The position numbers and the translations under genes are program-made. From Verrucomicrobiales bacterium (lineage in GTDB: Bacteria > Verrucomicrobiota > Verrucomicrobiia > Verrucomicrobiales > DEV007): DNA of 32,457 nucleotides. A model generated the notes under the pieces. It saw only the letters and a program-made list of their open reading frames with translations, was not told where the DNA came from and searched no databases. How positions within the stretch are numbered: the stretch's first letter is position 1; each line of letters opens with the position of its first letter. The stretch lies in the NCBI GenBank assembly GCA_021648365.1, contig JAKISY010000054.1, positions 1-32,457 on the forward strand, given 5' to 3'. Positions 24,162-32,348 of the stretch are shown one piece after another.

Positions 24162-25838
24162 TCATTCTTCTTCCCCATCATTACCTGCTGGCAAATCTTC
24201 AGCCACTACCTCCTCAGCCTTCCCCTGTTTACGCTCAGGATAAGAATCCACCACCAAGGTGCTCAAGTAGCCATCAGGATCTTCAATCGCCTCACGAGAT
24301 AGCTTAAACACCTGCTGCCCAGTATTATTTTGCACCAGCTTCATGCCGTATTGAAAATCTCGGAACAAATCCGAGCATAACTTCATCACGCTCATGTTGC
24401 GCTGCTCGCTCAACTCTTCCAATGCCTGCATCGCATCTTGCTCAAAAGCCAAATCCAAACCATGCGCCTCTCTGAACTGACGCCGAAAGGAATTCAATTC
24501 TGACACAATTTTCGAACCAGAGAACCCTTTATCCATAGCCTTGAATCGGCTCAGGGCTTGTTCGGGATGATCGATCAAATCCCTATTTATGTTGATCTCC
24601 GTCAAGGAACTGCCAGGTAACTCAAACTTGAAATCACGTAGAATCCGCTCACACACCGTCATCAATCCACGCGCGCCCGTCTTCTCTTTAGCTGCACGCT
24701 CAGCGATCAACTGCAAAGCATCCTCTTCAAAGCTCGCTTTAATGCCATAGGCTTCGAACTCCCTTTCATACTGACGGATCAGACTGCCCTCAGAGCTTTT
24801 CATGATCTCCAGCAAATCTCCCTTTTCTAAATGCTCGCACACCACCCGCACCGGCAAACGACCGATGAACTCAGCCTCAAAACCAAACTCAATGAAATCT
24901 TGAGTCTCCACCTCACCAAAAGCATTGGCATCCAAGTGAGTATTTTCCTTTTTAGCACCAAAACCAATCGTGCCTTGGCGCAGACGCTGCTTCATGATCT
25001 TCTCCAAACCAGAAAAGGCCCCGCTCACGATGAATAAAATATGCCGAGTACTGATGGTATTCTTATTTCCCTTACCAGAACCCCCGCGATCAAACATCGC
25101 CTGCATTTGTGACTGTATGTCATTCGGATTGCGCAAAGAAACCTCCGTCTCTTCCATCAATTTCAACAAAGTCGTCTGCACCCCGCGCCCACTGACATCC
25201 CGCCCGATCATCTCGCCCTGAGTGGCTACCTTATCCACCTCGTCGATGTATATGATGCCATACTCCGCCAACTCCACATCGCCGTCCGCCTTGCGCACCA
25301 GCTCACGTACCAAATCATCGACATCGGCTCCGACGTAACCCGTCTCACTGAACTTCGTCGCATCCGCTTTGACAAAAGGCACCCCGATCAGCTCCGCGAT
25401 ATGCTTGACCAAGTAAGTTTTTCCCACTCCCGTAGGGCCAACGATGATGACATTCTGCTTTTGAAACTCAATCTGCTTCGCTTTATCTGGGCGATCCTCC
25501 TCCAGTCGCTTGAAACTTTTAGCATGATTGTAATGATCGCACACCGCGATCGACAAAACCTTTTTTGCTTCCTCCTGACGAATCACATAGCGATCCAAAT
25601 GCGCCTTGATATCGCGAGGGAAATAATCGAACTCAAAAATATTCTTGAAGCGCTCACTAGGATCCTCTTGCGGTTCCTCGTCATCATCCTCTCCCATCTC
25701 GTCCATAGGGAAAGGCATATCATCCGTGATCGTACTGAATGAGACTGCATCGCCAAAACTCGCTTTCATGAACTCAGAAAGCTTGCGCGAAATCTCTTCT
25801 GGACTCGGTGGTGGCGGAATATCATCATCTTTAGACAT
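24162..25838 (-). CDS. clpX: ClpX-like AAA+ ATPase without zinc finger, with duplicated C-terminal domain
   Basis: A 558-residue AAA+ unfoldase of the ClpX group. Seen are Walker A GPTGVGKT (134-141), pore loop GYVG (167-170), Walker B IIYIDEVD (195-202), RDVSGRGVQTTLLKLME, the IGF loop TIGFGA (290-295) that docks on ClpP, EFIGRLPV with an Arg finger (R327) and sensor-2 GARGL (388-392). The usual N-terminal Cys4 zinc domain is missing; the first 65 residues are an acidic, Pro-rich stretch. The RKH pore loop is replaced by RNPNDIQSQMQ. After the normal end, residues about 462-525 repeat the small C-terminal domain (FEQDAMQAL...LCSDLFRDFQY...AIEDP against FEEDALQLI...VCERILRDFKF...LIDHP). It may recognise different substrates from housekeeping ClpX. 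It lies 44 bp after the kinase gene. Confidence 0.85.
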   Translation of the reverse strand: MSKDDDIPPPPSPEEISRKLSEFMKASFGDAVSFSTITDDMPFPMDEMGEDDDEEPQEDPSERFKNIFEFDYFPRDIKAHLDRYVIRQEEAKKVLSIAVCDHYNHAKSFKRLEEDRPDKAKQIEFQKQNVIIVGPTGVGKTYLVKHIAELIGVPFVKADATKFSETGYVGADVDDLVRELVRKADGDVELAEYGIIYIDEVDKVATQGEMIGRDVSGRGVQTTLLKLMEETEVSLRNPNDIQSQMQAMFDRGGSGKGNKNTISTRHILFIVSGAFSGLEKIMKQRLRQGTIGFGAKKENTHLDANAFGEVETQDFIEFGFEAEFIGRLPVRVVCEHLEKGDLLEIMKSSEGSLIRQYEREFEAYGIKASFEEDALQLIAERAAKEKTGARGLMTVCERILRDFKFELPGSSLTEININRDLIDHPEQALSRFKAMDKGFSGSKIVSELNSFRRQFREAHGLDLAFEQDAMQALEELSEQRNMSVMKLCSDLFRDFQYGMKLVQNNTGQQVFKLSREAIEDPDGYLSTLVVDSYPERKQGKAEEVVAEDLPAGNDGEEE

Positions 25839-25882
25839 ACTAGGACTATTGCCCTATTTTTGCCCTAGCTCAAGATGACAAT

Positions 25883-28435
25883 TCAATCATCTTCAGACAC
25901 CTCCGCAGGACGCTGCGCCAGTCTTTCCCACAGCGCTTTGAACTCATCACTGTAACCCTCCCCTTTTGCCACGATCTTACTAGCCGTGTCAGCCTCATCC
26001 GTGGCCCAAGCAAAACAAGCCGCTTGCGCGATCAAGTCAGGATCTTTAAGGATAGCCGACCCAAACGACTCACGAGCCACACTCAAAATCCAAGCGGGTG
26101 AAAACTCCTCCAGCAGCACCTCATTACCTCCAAAACCCATATCCACGATCAAGCTCTCTCTCGTTGCTGCCGTTATTCTCGCCTCCAAAACCGCACCCTC
26201 CTTACGAATCACCTGCCCCTCGAATTTCCCCTCATCCAACTTACCAATCACCGCCTGCAAGAAATCCTCCGCCTGCTTAGTGATCTGCATGTCATCTGCT
26301 AACAACTGCATTCCCACAGGCGTTTTCAACTGAATCAGTTCGAATCGCGACATCGCTTGTGGAAACTCAAAGTTAGCTCCCAAAGCTTTAGCCACTTGCT
26401 CAACCGAACGCAATTTCTCCAACTCCTTCAAGCTAGTTGCGTCGAGTTCCATTGACTCAGCATCTCCTAGTTTAGGAGGCATAGATGCTGGATCATCGGT
26501 CACCCTAGCTTTGCCCGTTGTCATCGCTGGAGGAGACGGAAGCACTGCCACTGGCCTGCTCGCCAATGTCTTTTCTTTTTCCTGCGCATCTTTTAAGGCA
26601 ATTACGCGTTTTTTCTCTACTACTAAAGACTGGCTCCGCTCAATGCGACCTTTCAGCAAAGATTGAGCCGCACCTCCCGTTTTCAACTTTTCAAGAGCTT
26701 GCTGTAACTGACCTTTGACCTGCCCCAGCTTCTCCTCGCTCATCTGCAAGCGCGGATTAGGCAAGGATGAAAGCATTTTCCCGTCATTCAAATAGAGATC
26801 CGCCTGCTCTTTGAAAGATTCGATCCAAGTGTAAGGCTCTGGAAAAGATGTGCTTTTGAATAACTTGAAAAAACGCAGAGCGGAAGCGAATTGCCCCTGA
26901 TTCCAATTTTTCAAGCCATAAGCTAAATTGGCTACTCCTTCGTATGGCAATGCTTGCTCGGACGTTTTTTGCGCACCATTTGGCACTGGCAATACCTCGC
27001 TCAAGGAACTGCCGCATTGTTTGAAAAAAGCCATCAACTTCAAAGCCTCCTCCTTAGCCTCGCTATCTTGATCTTCTTTTTCAGTCGCCAAATCCGCAAA
27101 AACCGTTCTCGCCTGTTTTTCATTACCCTGCAAAAGCAAACTCAAGCCCAAACTGAATTTGGTCCAAGTTCGAGTCGGTTCTTTCAAATCACCCGCTTTC
27201 AAAATTGATTGGAAAGCTTGCTGCGCTTTTTTCAACTTCCCCTTTTCCAGTAGATTACGAGCCTCCACATAGCGCGCGGCAGAGTTCTGCTCACCTGCCA
27301 CCAAAACCCGCTCTTCTCCACCCAACAACAAAGTTTCGTTCAAGTCCTCCTCAGTATCACCACTAAAAGCAAACAGCAAAATCCCAGCCAGCACCACCCC
27401 AGCCCCAGCGATCACCGTTGGCATCAACCATGCCGGACGCCCTGTTTCCGTTTTTGGACTATCACCCAAGCCCCTGATCGCCGTAGCCGATCGCCTACGA
27501 CTACCCAGCTTATTCTCCACCTCAACGATCTCAGCCAACAAACTCTTATAATCCTGATACCTACTGCTAGGGGAACGCGCCATCATGCGGTCAATCAATC
27601 GACACATCCGCTTGCGCGCATCAGGAGCCGATTCCACCAAGCGAATCGTCTTCGCCTTGATCTTTTTCAGCTCATCCAGCGAAGCCGTGTTAGCTGCATA
27701 AGGCGGGGTGCCACTGACCGCATGGAACAAAGTCGCACCGAGACTGTAGATGTCTCCACGGAAATCATCCGGCTGGCCATCCAGCTTTTCTGGAGGCACA
27801 TAGAAAGGCGTTGCCCACACATCCTCGTCCTCATCAAAATGCCCCGTCTGCACCGCCAAACCAAAGTCCACCAACTTGGCATGCCCATCATTGGTCAGTA
27901 GAATATTACCCGGCTTGATATCCCGATGAATCAAGCCCGCTTTGAACGCCGCATACAAACCACTCGTCACATCGTGAGCGATTTGCGCCACCTGCAACTG
28001 AGGAACCTTGTCCTGATTCGTGATCAGCTCCTCTAAGCTCATGTTATCCACCAACTCCATCGCAATGAAAAAATAGCCGTAGTCCGATCCCACCGTATAG
28101 ACCTTCACCACATTAGGGTGATTGATCGACGCCGTGATCTTAGCCTCCCGCTCAAAAGAAGCCGTCAGCTTTTCATCGCGACTCAACTCCTTATGCAAAA
28201 CCTTCAGCGCAACCATACGCCCCAAGGTCACATCTTTAGCCAAAAAGACCTGGCTCATACCACCTTCCCCTAACAATCGCTGAATCTGGTATTGCCCTAG
28301 CGACGTGCGCACCCGAATGCTACTTTTGCAATGAGGGCACACAATTTTGGAGTAAGGAGAGAGATCGGAAACATCGATCGACTCTCCACACTCTGGACAA
28401 CCGTTGATCAATGGTGCCTGGTCTTGCGTGGGCAT
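25883..28435 (-). CDS. Zinc-ribbon Ser/Thr protein kinase with single membrane anchor
   Basis: An 850-residue bacterial Hanks-type kinase. An N-terminal zinc ribbon (C13, C16, C33, C36) precedes the kinase domain (about 49-305), which has GEGGMSQV (56-63), Lys78, Glu97, HRDIKPGN (170-177), DFG (190-192) and a PPE in place of APE. All catalytic residues are present. One transmembrane helix (about 337-357) leads to a long extracytoplasmic part of about 490 residues with TPR-like helices (for example AARYVEARNLLEKGKLKKAQQAFQ) and no PASTA repeats. It heads the run kinase-clpX-cyclase-recR and is divergent from the pseudouridine synthase across 50 bp. Ligand and targets are unknown. Confidence 0.88.
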   Translation of the reverse strand: MPTQDQAPLINGCPECGESIDVSDLSPYSKIVCPHCKSSIRVRTSLGQYQIQRLLGEGGMSQVFLAKDVTLGRMVALKVLHKELSRDEKLTASFEREAKITASINHPNVVKVYTVGSDYGYFFIAMELVDNMSLEELITNQDKVPQLQVAQIAHDVTSGLYAAFKAGLIHRDIKPGNILLTNDGHAKLVDFGLAVQTGHFDEDEDVWATPFYVPPEKLDGQPDDFRGDIYSLGATLFHAVSGTPPYAANTASLDELKKIKAKTIRLVESAPDARKRMCRLIDRMMARSPSSRYQDYKSLLAEIVEVENKLGSRRRSATAIRGLGDSPKTETGRPAWLMPTVIAGAGVVLAGILLFAFSGDTEEDLNETLLLGGEERVLVAGEQNSAARYVEARNLLEKGKLKKAQQAFQSILKAGDLKEPTRTWTKFSLGLSLLLQGNEKQARTVFADLATEKEDQDSEAKEEALKLMAFFKQCGSSLSEVLPVPNGAQKTSEQALPYEGVANLAYGLKNWNQGQFASALRFFKLFKSTSFPEPYTWIESFKEQADLYLNDGKMLSSLPNPRLQMSEEKLGQVKGQLQQALEKLKTGGAAQSLLKGRIERSQSLVVEKKRVIALKDAQEKEKTLASRPVAVLPSPPAMTTGKARVTDDPASMPPKLGDAESMELDATSLKELEKLRSVEQVAKALGANFEFPQAMSRFELIQLKTPVGMQLLADDMQITKQAEDFLQAVIGKLDEGKFEGQVIRKEGAVLEARITAATRESLIVDMGFGGNEVLLEEFSPAWILSVARESFGSAILKDPDLIAQAACFAWATDEADTASKIVAKGEGYSDEFKALWERLAQRPAEVSEDD

Positions 28436-28485
28436 GCGATGAACGCTAACATCCTACTGACAAAATATCAATCATTCAAAATACC

Positions 28486-29466
28486 ATGACTGCATTTGAA
28501 GAATCCGGCAAATACCGCTTTGTGATCTCGACCGAATCCGGGGCAGGCACACGCCTAGACCGCTTCCTCACCGAGCAAGTGCGCGACCTCTCTCGCTCGC
28601 GATTACAGCAACTGATCAAAGACGGCAACGTGCTCGTCGATGGCAACAGCGCCAAACCCAAGCTTAAACTCACCACAGCACAAGTGGTCACCGTAGAAAT
28701 CCCAGAAGCTATCCCCTTAGAACAAGTCGCAGCCCAAGATATCCCCCTAGAGGTGATTTTTGAAGACATCGACTTCATCGTGATCAATAAAGCTCACGGC
28801 ATGGTCGTGCACCCAGCCGCCGGCAATGCCGATGGCACCTTAGTCAATGCCCTCTTGCATCACTGTCACGGAGAACTCTCCGGCATCGGAGGCATCCAAC
28901 GCCCCGGCATCGTGCATCGCCTCGATAAAGATACCAGCGGTTGTCTCGTCGCCGCCAAAAACGATGTCGCCCATCAAGAAATCAGCCGCCAGTTCGCCGA
29001 CCGCGAAACCACCAAAATCTACCACTGCGTCGTGCAAGGCATTCCCTCCCCAGCAGCAGGCACCATCAAAAATCAAATCGGACGCCACCCCGTCAATCGA
29101 CAAAAAATGGCAGTGCTCGAAGCCGACAAAGGGAAAACAGCCATCACCGATTACAAAATCCTCACCAGCTCCGCGCAAAGCCAAAGCGAAAGCCCAGGCA
29201 TCGATCACAGCAAATCCCCCTGGGCCTACGTGCAATGTAACCTCCACACCGGCCGCACCCACCAGATCAGAGTGCACATGAAATCCCTCGGCACCCCCAT
29301 CCTCGGCGATCCCATTTATGCCCAGCCCACCCGCCAACTCCCCCGAGTCGAACGCCTCTTATTGCACGCCCGCCAATTAGGCTTCACCCACCCCCGCACT
29401 AAAGAACTCCTCACCTTCACCGCCCCCCTACCCGAAGCCTTCCACCCCTTCATGCCCCTAACCTGA
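28486..29466 (+). CDS. rluD: RluA/RluD family ribosomal large-subunit pseudouridine synthase
   Basis: A 326-residue RluA-family pseudouridine synthase. An S4 RNA-binding domain (about 22-80; TRLDRFLTEQVRDLSRSRLQQLIKDGNVLVDG) is followed by the catalytic domain with GIVHRLDKDTSG (141-152, nucleophile Asp147) and LHTGRTHQIRVHM. The S4 domain and overall length suggest RluD, which modifies helix 69 of 23S rRNA, although RluC-type substrates remain possible. It is a lone plus-strand gene. The 3' side (29467-29628) has no gene, only short AT-rich repeats of the TTGAAGTTAAAGTTTA type that recur near 31250, and then the second MITE-like copy. Confidence 0.9.
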   Translation: MTAFEESGKYRFVISTESGAGTRLDRFLTEQVRDLSRSRLQQLIKDGNVLVDGNSAKPKLKLTTAQVVTVEIPEAIPLEQVAAQDIPLEVIFEDIDFIVINKAHGMVVHPAAGNADGTLVNALLHHCHGELSGIGGIQRPGIVHRLDKDTSGCLVAAKNDVAHQEISRQFADRETTKIYHCVVQGIPSPAAGTIKNQIGRHPVNRQKMAVLEADKGKTAITDYKILTSSAQSQSESPGIDHSKSPWAYVQCNLHTGRTHQIRVHMKSLGTPILGDPIYAQPTRQLPRVERLLLHARQLGFTHPRTKELLTFTAPLPEAFHPFMPLT

Positions 29467-29625
29467 AATCCTCCTCAGAAGTTTAGGTTGAAGTTAAAGT
29501 TTAAATCGAAGTTTTTCTTTTTCACCTCTTCTCTTCCCATCAAAACTCATCCCTCATCCCTCATCAATCCCCCCCTTCATGTTCTCCATGTCCTTCATGG
29601 TTAAACCTCCCTCCCCCTCACTACA

Positions 29626-29965
29626 GTTTCAGAGCACCAGACATGGATAGAGGTTATCCTGATACCACTTTGAGCACCCGCAGAAATGCAATTCACCATG
29701 AAGCACATGAAGTTCATGAAGTATACTAAACTCAAAATACAAAGCCTTTATTCCTTCCCACTTCATGCCCTTCAATCCCTTCATGGTGAAAAATGGATTA
29801 CCTATTTGCCTTCGGCGATCTCCACTGCCCTGCGGTAGCAGCTTGGCTCCAGCTCCTTTCAGCTGGCTGTTTTCTTGATTTTGGTATCACTTTTAGGTTT
29901 GTTCTCAAATTCGTCGCCCCCTGTTCTAGCCACCTTCTTCCATAGCGTGTCCGGTGTTCTGAGTT
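29626..29965 (-). mobile_element. 334-bp MITE-like element, copy 2 (inverted), with 3-bp target duplication
   Basis: The element spans 29629-29962 and is the reverse complement of copy 1 at 7130-7463 with two substitutions and no indel. It is flanked by GTT on both sides (29626-29628 and 29963-29965), a different 3-bp duplication from the AGT of copy 1, so the two insertions were independent and the boundaries are well fixed. It ends 8 bp before the stop codon of the cytochrome gene when read from the left, so it landed just beyond that gene's 3' end. It codes for no transposase. Confidence 0.88.
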
Positions 29966-29973
29966 TACGAACA

Positions 29974-30963
29974 TCATTCCCAACTCACCTCAACCCCAGG
30001 AAGCGCTTGTTTCAGTCTCTTCACCCCCTTAGCACTGACCTTCGAATCCCACAAATACACCTCCTTCAAACTCTTCATCTTACCTAAAAGCTGTAAACCC
30101 TCATCTGCCACCTGACTCCCATACAAGTTCAAATAACGCAGATGCTTCAGCCCCTGCAACGACTTCAGTCCCGCACCAGTCACCGCAGTGCCGTGCAAAT
30201 CTAATTTCACCAACCGCTCAAACTTCGCCAAGCGCTTCAAACCCGCATCCCCCACCTCCGTCTTCGACAAATCCAGAACCGCCACATGACTACCCAAATC
30301 TACCAAGCACGACAACGAGGCCTCACTCACCACTTTCCCCGCATGCCTAAAATCCACTTCCAGCAAAGGACCGCCCTCACTCAAAGGGCTCACGTGACCA
30401 CCAGCGTCCACCACCGCCTTCCAATCATCCTCAGCCAGAGGCTTCAAACCCATCGCCAACTTTTTATAAACCTCCTGAATCTCCGATACCGGCATCTTCC
30501 CACCTGCATTGGTTACCCCCTTAGGTTTACCCGTCAGATTGCCCGCCCATCCACCAAAATCCGCCCCCTCATCAATCCACTTTTTTAACAACTGCTTCTG
30601 CGCCTCAGTCAAAGCATCTGCCTTCCCCTCAGGCGGCATCACATCATCGTCGTCAGCTGGCAACATCACCGACGTATAAAGCGCGCTCTCCTCCGCCTTA
30701 CCCACATCCACCACCTCCCCATCCTCACTCCCCAGAGTGATCGCCCACGCAGCATCCAAGCGCAGCCCCCCCTTCGGTTTTTTCACCTTACCGTCTTTCT
30801 CATAAGGAGCTCGGTGACATTCCACACAACTGTTTTTCAAAAACGGCAAAATTTGTTTTTCAAAATTCACCTTGCTCCCCTGAGCAAAAGCCCCAGACAC
30901 CGCCAAGCCACCCCCGAGAAAAACAACAGCCAAACAGATTCTATGAAAAAACGATCTCATCAT
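29974..30963 (-). CDS. Planctomycete-type cytochrome c protein with leucine-rich C-terminus
   Basis: A 329-residue exported protein. The signal peptide ends near AFAQ/GS (about 28). A PSCyt1-like domain (about 32-138) has the heme site CVECH (46-50) and the axial-ligand candidate Met109 in VMPPEGK. Residues about 225-329 form leucine-rich repeats (LDLSKTEVGDAGLKRLAKF, LDLHGTAVTGAGLKSLQGL, LNLYGSQVADEGLQLL). Such fusions are typical of Planctomycetes and Verrucomicrobia; an electron-transfer or redox-enzyme partner role is inferred. It is paralogous to the smaller cytochrome upstream at 31477-31917. Confidence 0.88.
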   Translation of the reverse strand: MMRSFFHRICLAVVFLGGGLAVSGAFAQGSKVNFEKQILPFLKNSCVECHRAPYEKDGKVKKPKGGLRLDAAWAITLGSEDGEVVDVGKAEESALYTSVMLPADDDDVMPPEGKADALTEAQKQLLKKWIDEGADFGGWAGNLTGKPKGVTNAGGKMPVSEIQEVYKKLAMGLKPLAEDDWKAVVDAGGHVSPLSEGGPLLEVDFRHAGKVVSEASLSCLVDLGSHVAVLDLSKTEVGDAGLKRLAKFERLVKLDLHGTAVTGAGLKSLQGLKHLRYLNLYGSQVADEGLQLLGKMKSLKEVYLWDSKVSAKGVKRLKQALPGVEVSWE

Positions 30964-31417
30964 CCCTCACTGTAAGCAGATCCCCACCCCCACGCAATGA
31001 CGCGATCCCGCCATAGTTCATCATGAAATTTGAGATCTAAAATTTGAAATTTGAAATTCATCCCCTCGTCAACCGCGCAAACATGTGAAACAGCTTACAA
31101 AGCCGTTACACACTGTCTCTCCATCCACCCATCAATCCAATCCCATTTCCGTGTCCTTCCTGCCCTTCATGGTGAACTTCTTTCTTCTTCTAAACCCTGA
31201 CTACTAAATACCGATTTCTTCCCATCACTCATCCAACATAGAGCTTAAGTTGAAGTTAAAGTTTAGACTTAAGTTTTTTCTTTCACCCCTTTTCCTCTGC
31301 GTCTCCGCGTCTCTGCGTGAGCCACTCTGACTCCTGCCTACTCCTCCATAAAAAAATCTTCATTCCCTTCAAGTTCTTCATGGTGAACTCCCCTCTTTTT
31401 CTATCAGCACCCCACAA
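30964..31417. repeat. Intergenic cluster of short dispersed repeats
   Basis: I see no gene between the two cytochrome genes, but repeat words are dense. CTTCATGGTGAA occurs at 31165-31176 and 31376-31387, and also inside both MITE-like elements and, one base changed, at 29593-29604. A CTCTGCGTCTC...GCGTGAG word (31294-31321) is the reverse complement of the one at 6951. TTGAAGTTAAAGTTTA near 31250 matches the segment at about 29488. ATTTGAAATTTGAAATTC lies near 31040. Confidence 0.6.
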
Positions 31418-31449
31418 AAAAACCGAAGCAGTTTCCCGCTTCGGTTTTT
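31418..31449 (-). terminator. Rho-independent terminator of the small cytochrome gene
   Basis: AAAAACCGAAGC (31418-31429) and GCTTCGGTTTTT (31438-31449) form a 12-bp perfect stem with an 8-base loop. It starts 27 bp after the stop codon of the small cytochrome gene, and on the minus strand the stem runs into a T-tract. It would also work on the plus strand, so it is bidirectional. It is the clearest terminator in the window. Confidence 0.92.
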
Positions 31450-31476
31450 CTGAGTCTAACTGATCAAAGATCAGCT

Positions 31477-31917
31477 TCAGCCTTTTTTATCAACTTCTGG
31501 ATCACGCTCCCATGCGCCAAAATCAGCACCCGCTTTGATCCAAGCTTCAAAAAGTTTTTTCTGTTCATCCGTCCACTCAGGAGCTTTACCTTCTGGTGGT
31601 TGGTGATCATCGTGATCGAGCGGCAACTTGGTGCGTTGCAAGAACTCACTCTCTTCAGGTTTGCCAGGCACGATCACCTCGCCACTCTCGCCGCCTTTCA
31701 TGAAGTCCTTTTTATTGGTGATCACCATACCCGATTTCGGTTTGCGTTTACGCCCACGTTCATCCTTGTAAGGAGGTTTATGACATTTGACACAGCTTTC
31801 CTTCACGAAAGGCCAGATCTGTTTTTCGAAATCAATTTTGTCCTCAGCAGCTGCGCTTCCCGCAGTCATCCCCAAGGCCATTCCGACAACACTAAATAAT
31901 GAGATAGTTTTTTGCAT
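31477..31917 (-). CDS. Small Planctomycete-type cytochrome c protein
   Basis: A 146-residue exported protein with a signal peptide (cut near AAA/ED, about residue 25) and one PSCyt1-like heme c domain with CVKCH (42-46). It aligns with the N-terminal half of the neighbouring cytochrome (FEKQIWPFVKESCVKCH against FEKQILPFLKNSCVECH; ADFGAW against ADFGGW) but lacks its leucine-rich tail. The MPPEGK that normally supplies the axial Met reads HQPPEGK, so the sixth heme ligand may be His or absent. I chose ATG 31917 because the frame upstream (to 31971) precedes a normal signal peptide. It probably donates or accepts electrons in the periplasm. Confidence 0.85.
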   Translation of the reverse strand: MQKTISLFSVVGMALGMTAGSAAAEDKIDFEKQIWPFVKESCVKCHKPPYKDERGRKRKPKSGMVITNKKDFMKGGESGEVIVPGKPEESEFLQRTKLPLDHDDHQPPEGKAPEWTDEQKKLFEAWIKAGADFGAWERDPEVDKKG

Positions 31918-32000
31918 AGTTCTTTTCTGTATTAACAGTTTAACAGTCTGGAAAGCTAAACCGCAGCACAAAAAAGATCAAATAAGTATTTTGATAGTAG

Positions 32001-32120
32001 CTACACGCGTCCCGCGTGTAGAATCGTGGCACATGCGTCTCGCATGTCTAGTCCCCCATCAGGCCTAGTCCCCCATCAGGCGAGACGCCCGTGGCTACTC
32101 TCTGCAAGCGAGACGCTCGC
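32001..32120. repeat. Cluster of perfect short palindromes and a 17-bp tandem repeat
   Basis: Three hairpins with 3-base loops occur in a row: CTACACGCG/CGCGTGTAG (32001-32021), ACATGCG/CGCATGT (32031-32047) and GCGAG/CTCGC (32108-32120). Between them a 17-bp unit beginning CTAGTCCCCCATCAGG is repeated exactly in tandem (32048-32064 and 32065-32081). Each loop has the flavour of CGTCTCG or its complement GAGACGC. This looks like a REP-type array between the cytochrome gene and the cas10-like fragment. The remainder of 31918-32240 shows no gene. Confidence 0.8.
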
Positions 32121-32240
32121 AGCTACAAGCAGCACATGTAGTCACGTCCCACTGACGTCCAAAAAATAGCTTTTGTTTAATTTTAATCGAAAAAAACATT
32201 GCCAGCCCATGCTATTTTTATTACACCCGCTTGCACATCC

Positions 32241-32348
32241 ATGAACGACAGCCAACTTCCATCTAGTTCGAATTACTGGAGCCAAAAAATCAGCGCCTTT
32301 CTACACGACACCCCAGACAAGGTATTGGGTGGGTATGACCTAATCTGA
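32241..32348 (+). pseudogene. Interrupted N-terminus of a Cas10/Cmr2-like protein (type III CRISPR)
   Basis: From ATG 32241 the frame reads 35 codons to TGA at 32346. The first 29 residues, containing YWSQKISAFLHDTPDKVL, resemble the start of type III-B Cas10 (Cmr2), where a Lys-rich helix leads into the HD nuclease motif LHDxPDK (here H22-D23). After codon 29 (about 32328) the similarity ends and six unrelated residues precede the stop, as expected if the gene was cut by an insertion. The rest of the gene would lie beyond the window. No CRISPR array or other cas gene is in view. The match is from memory of the family motif; a short unrelated ORF is the alternative. Confidence 0.45.
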
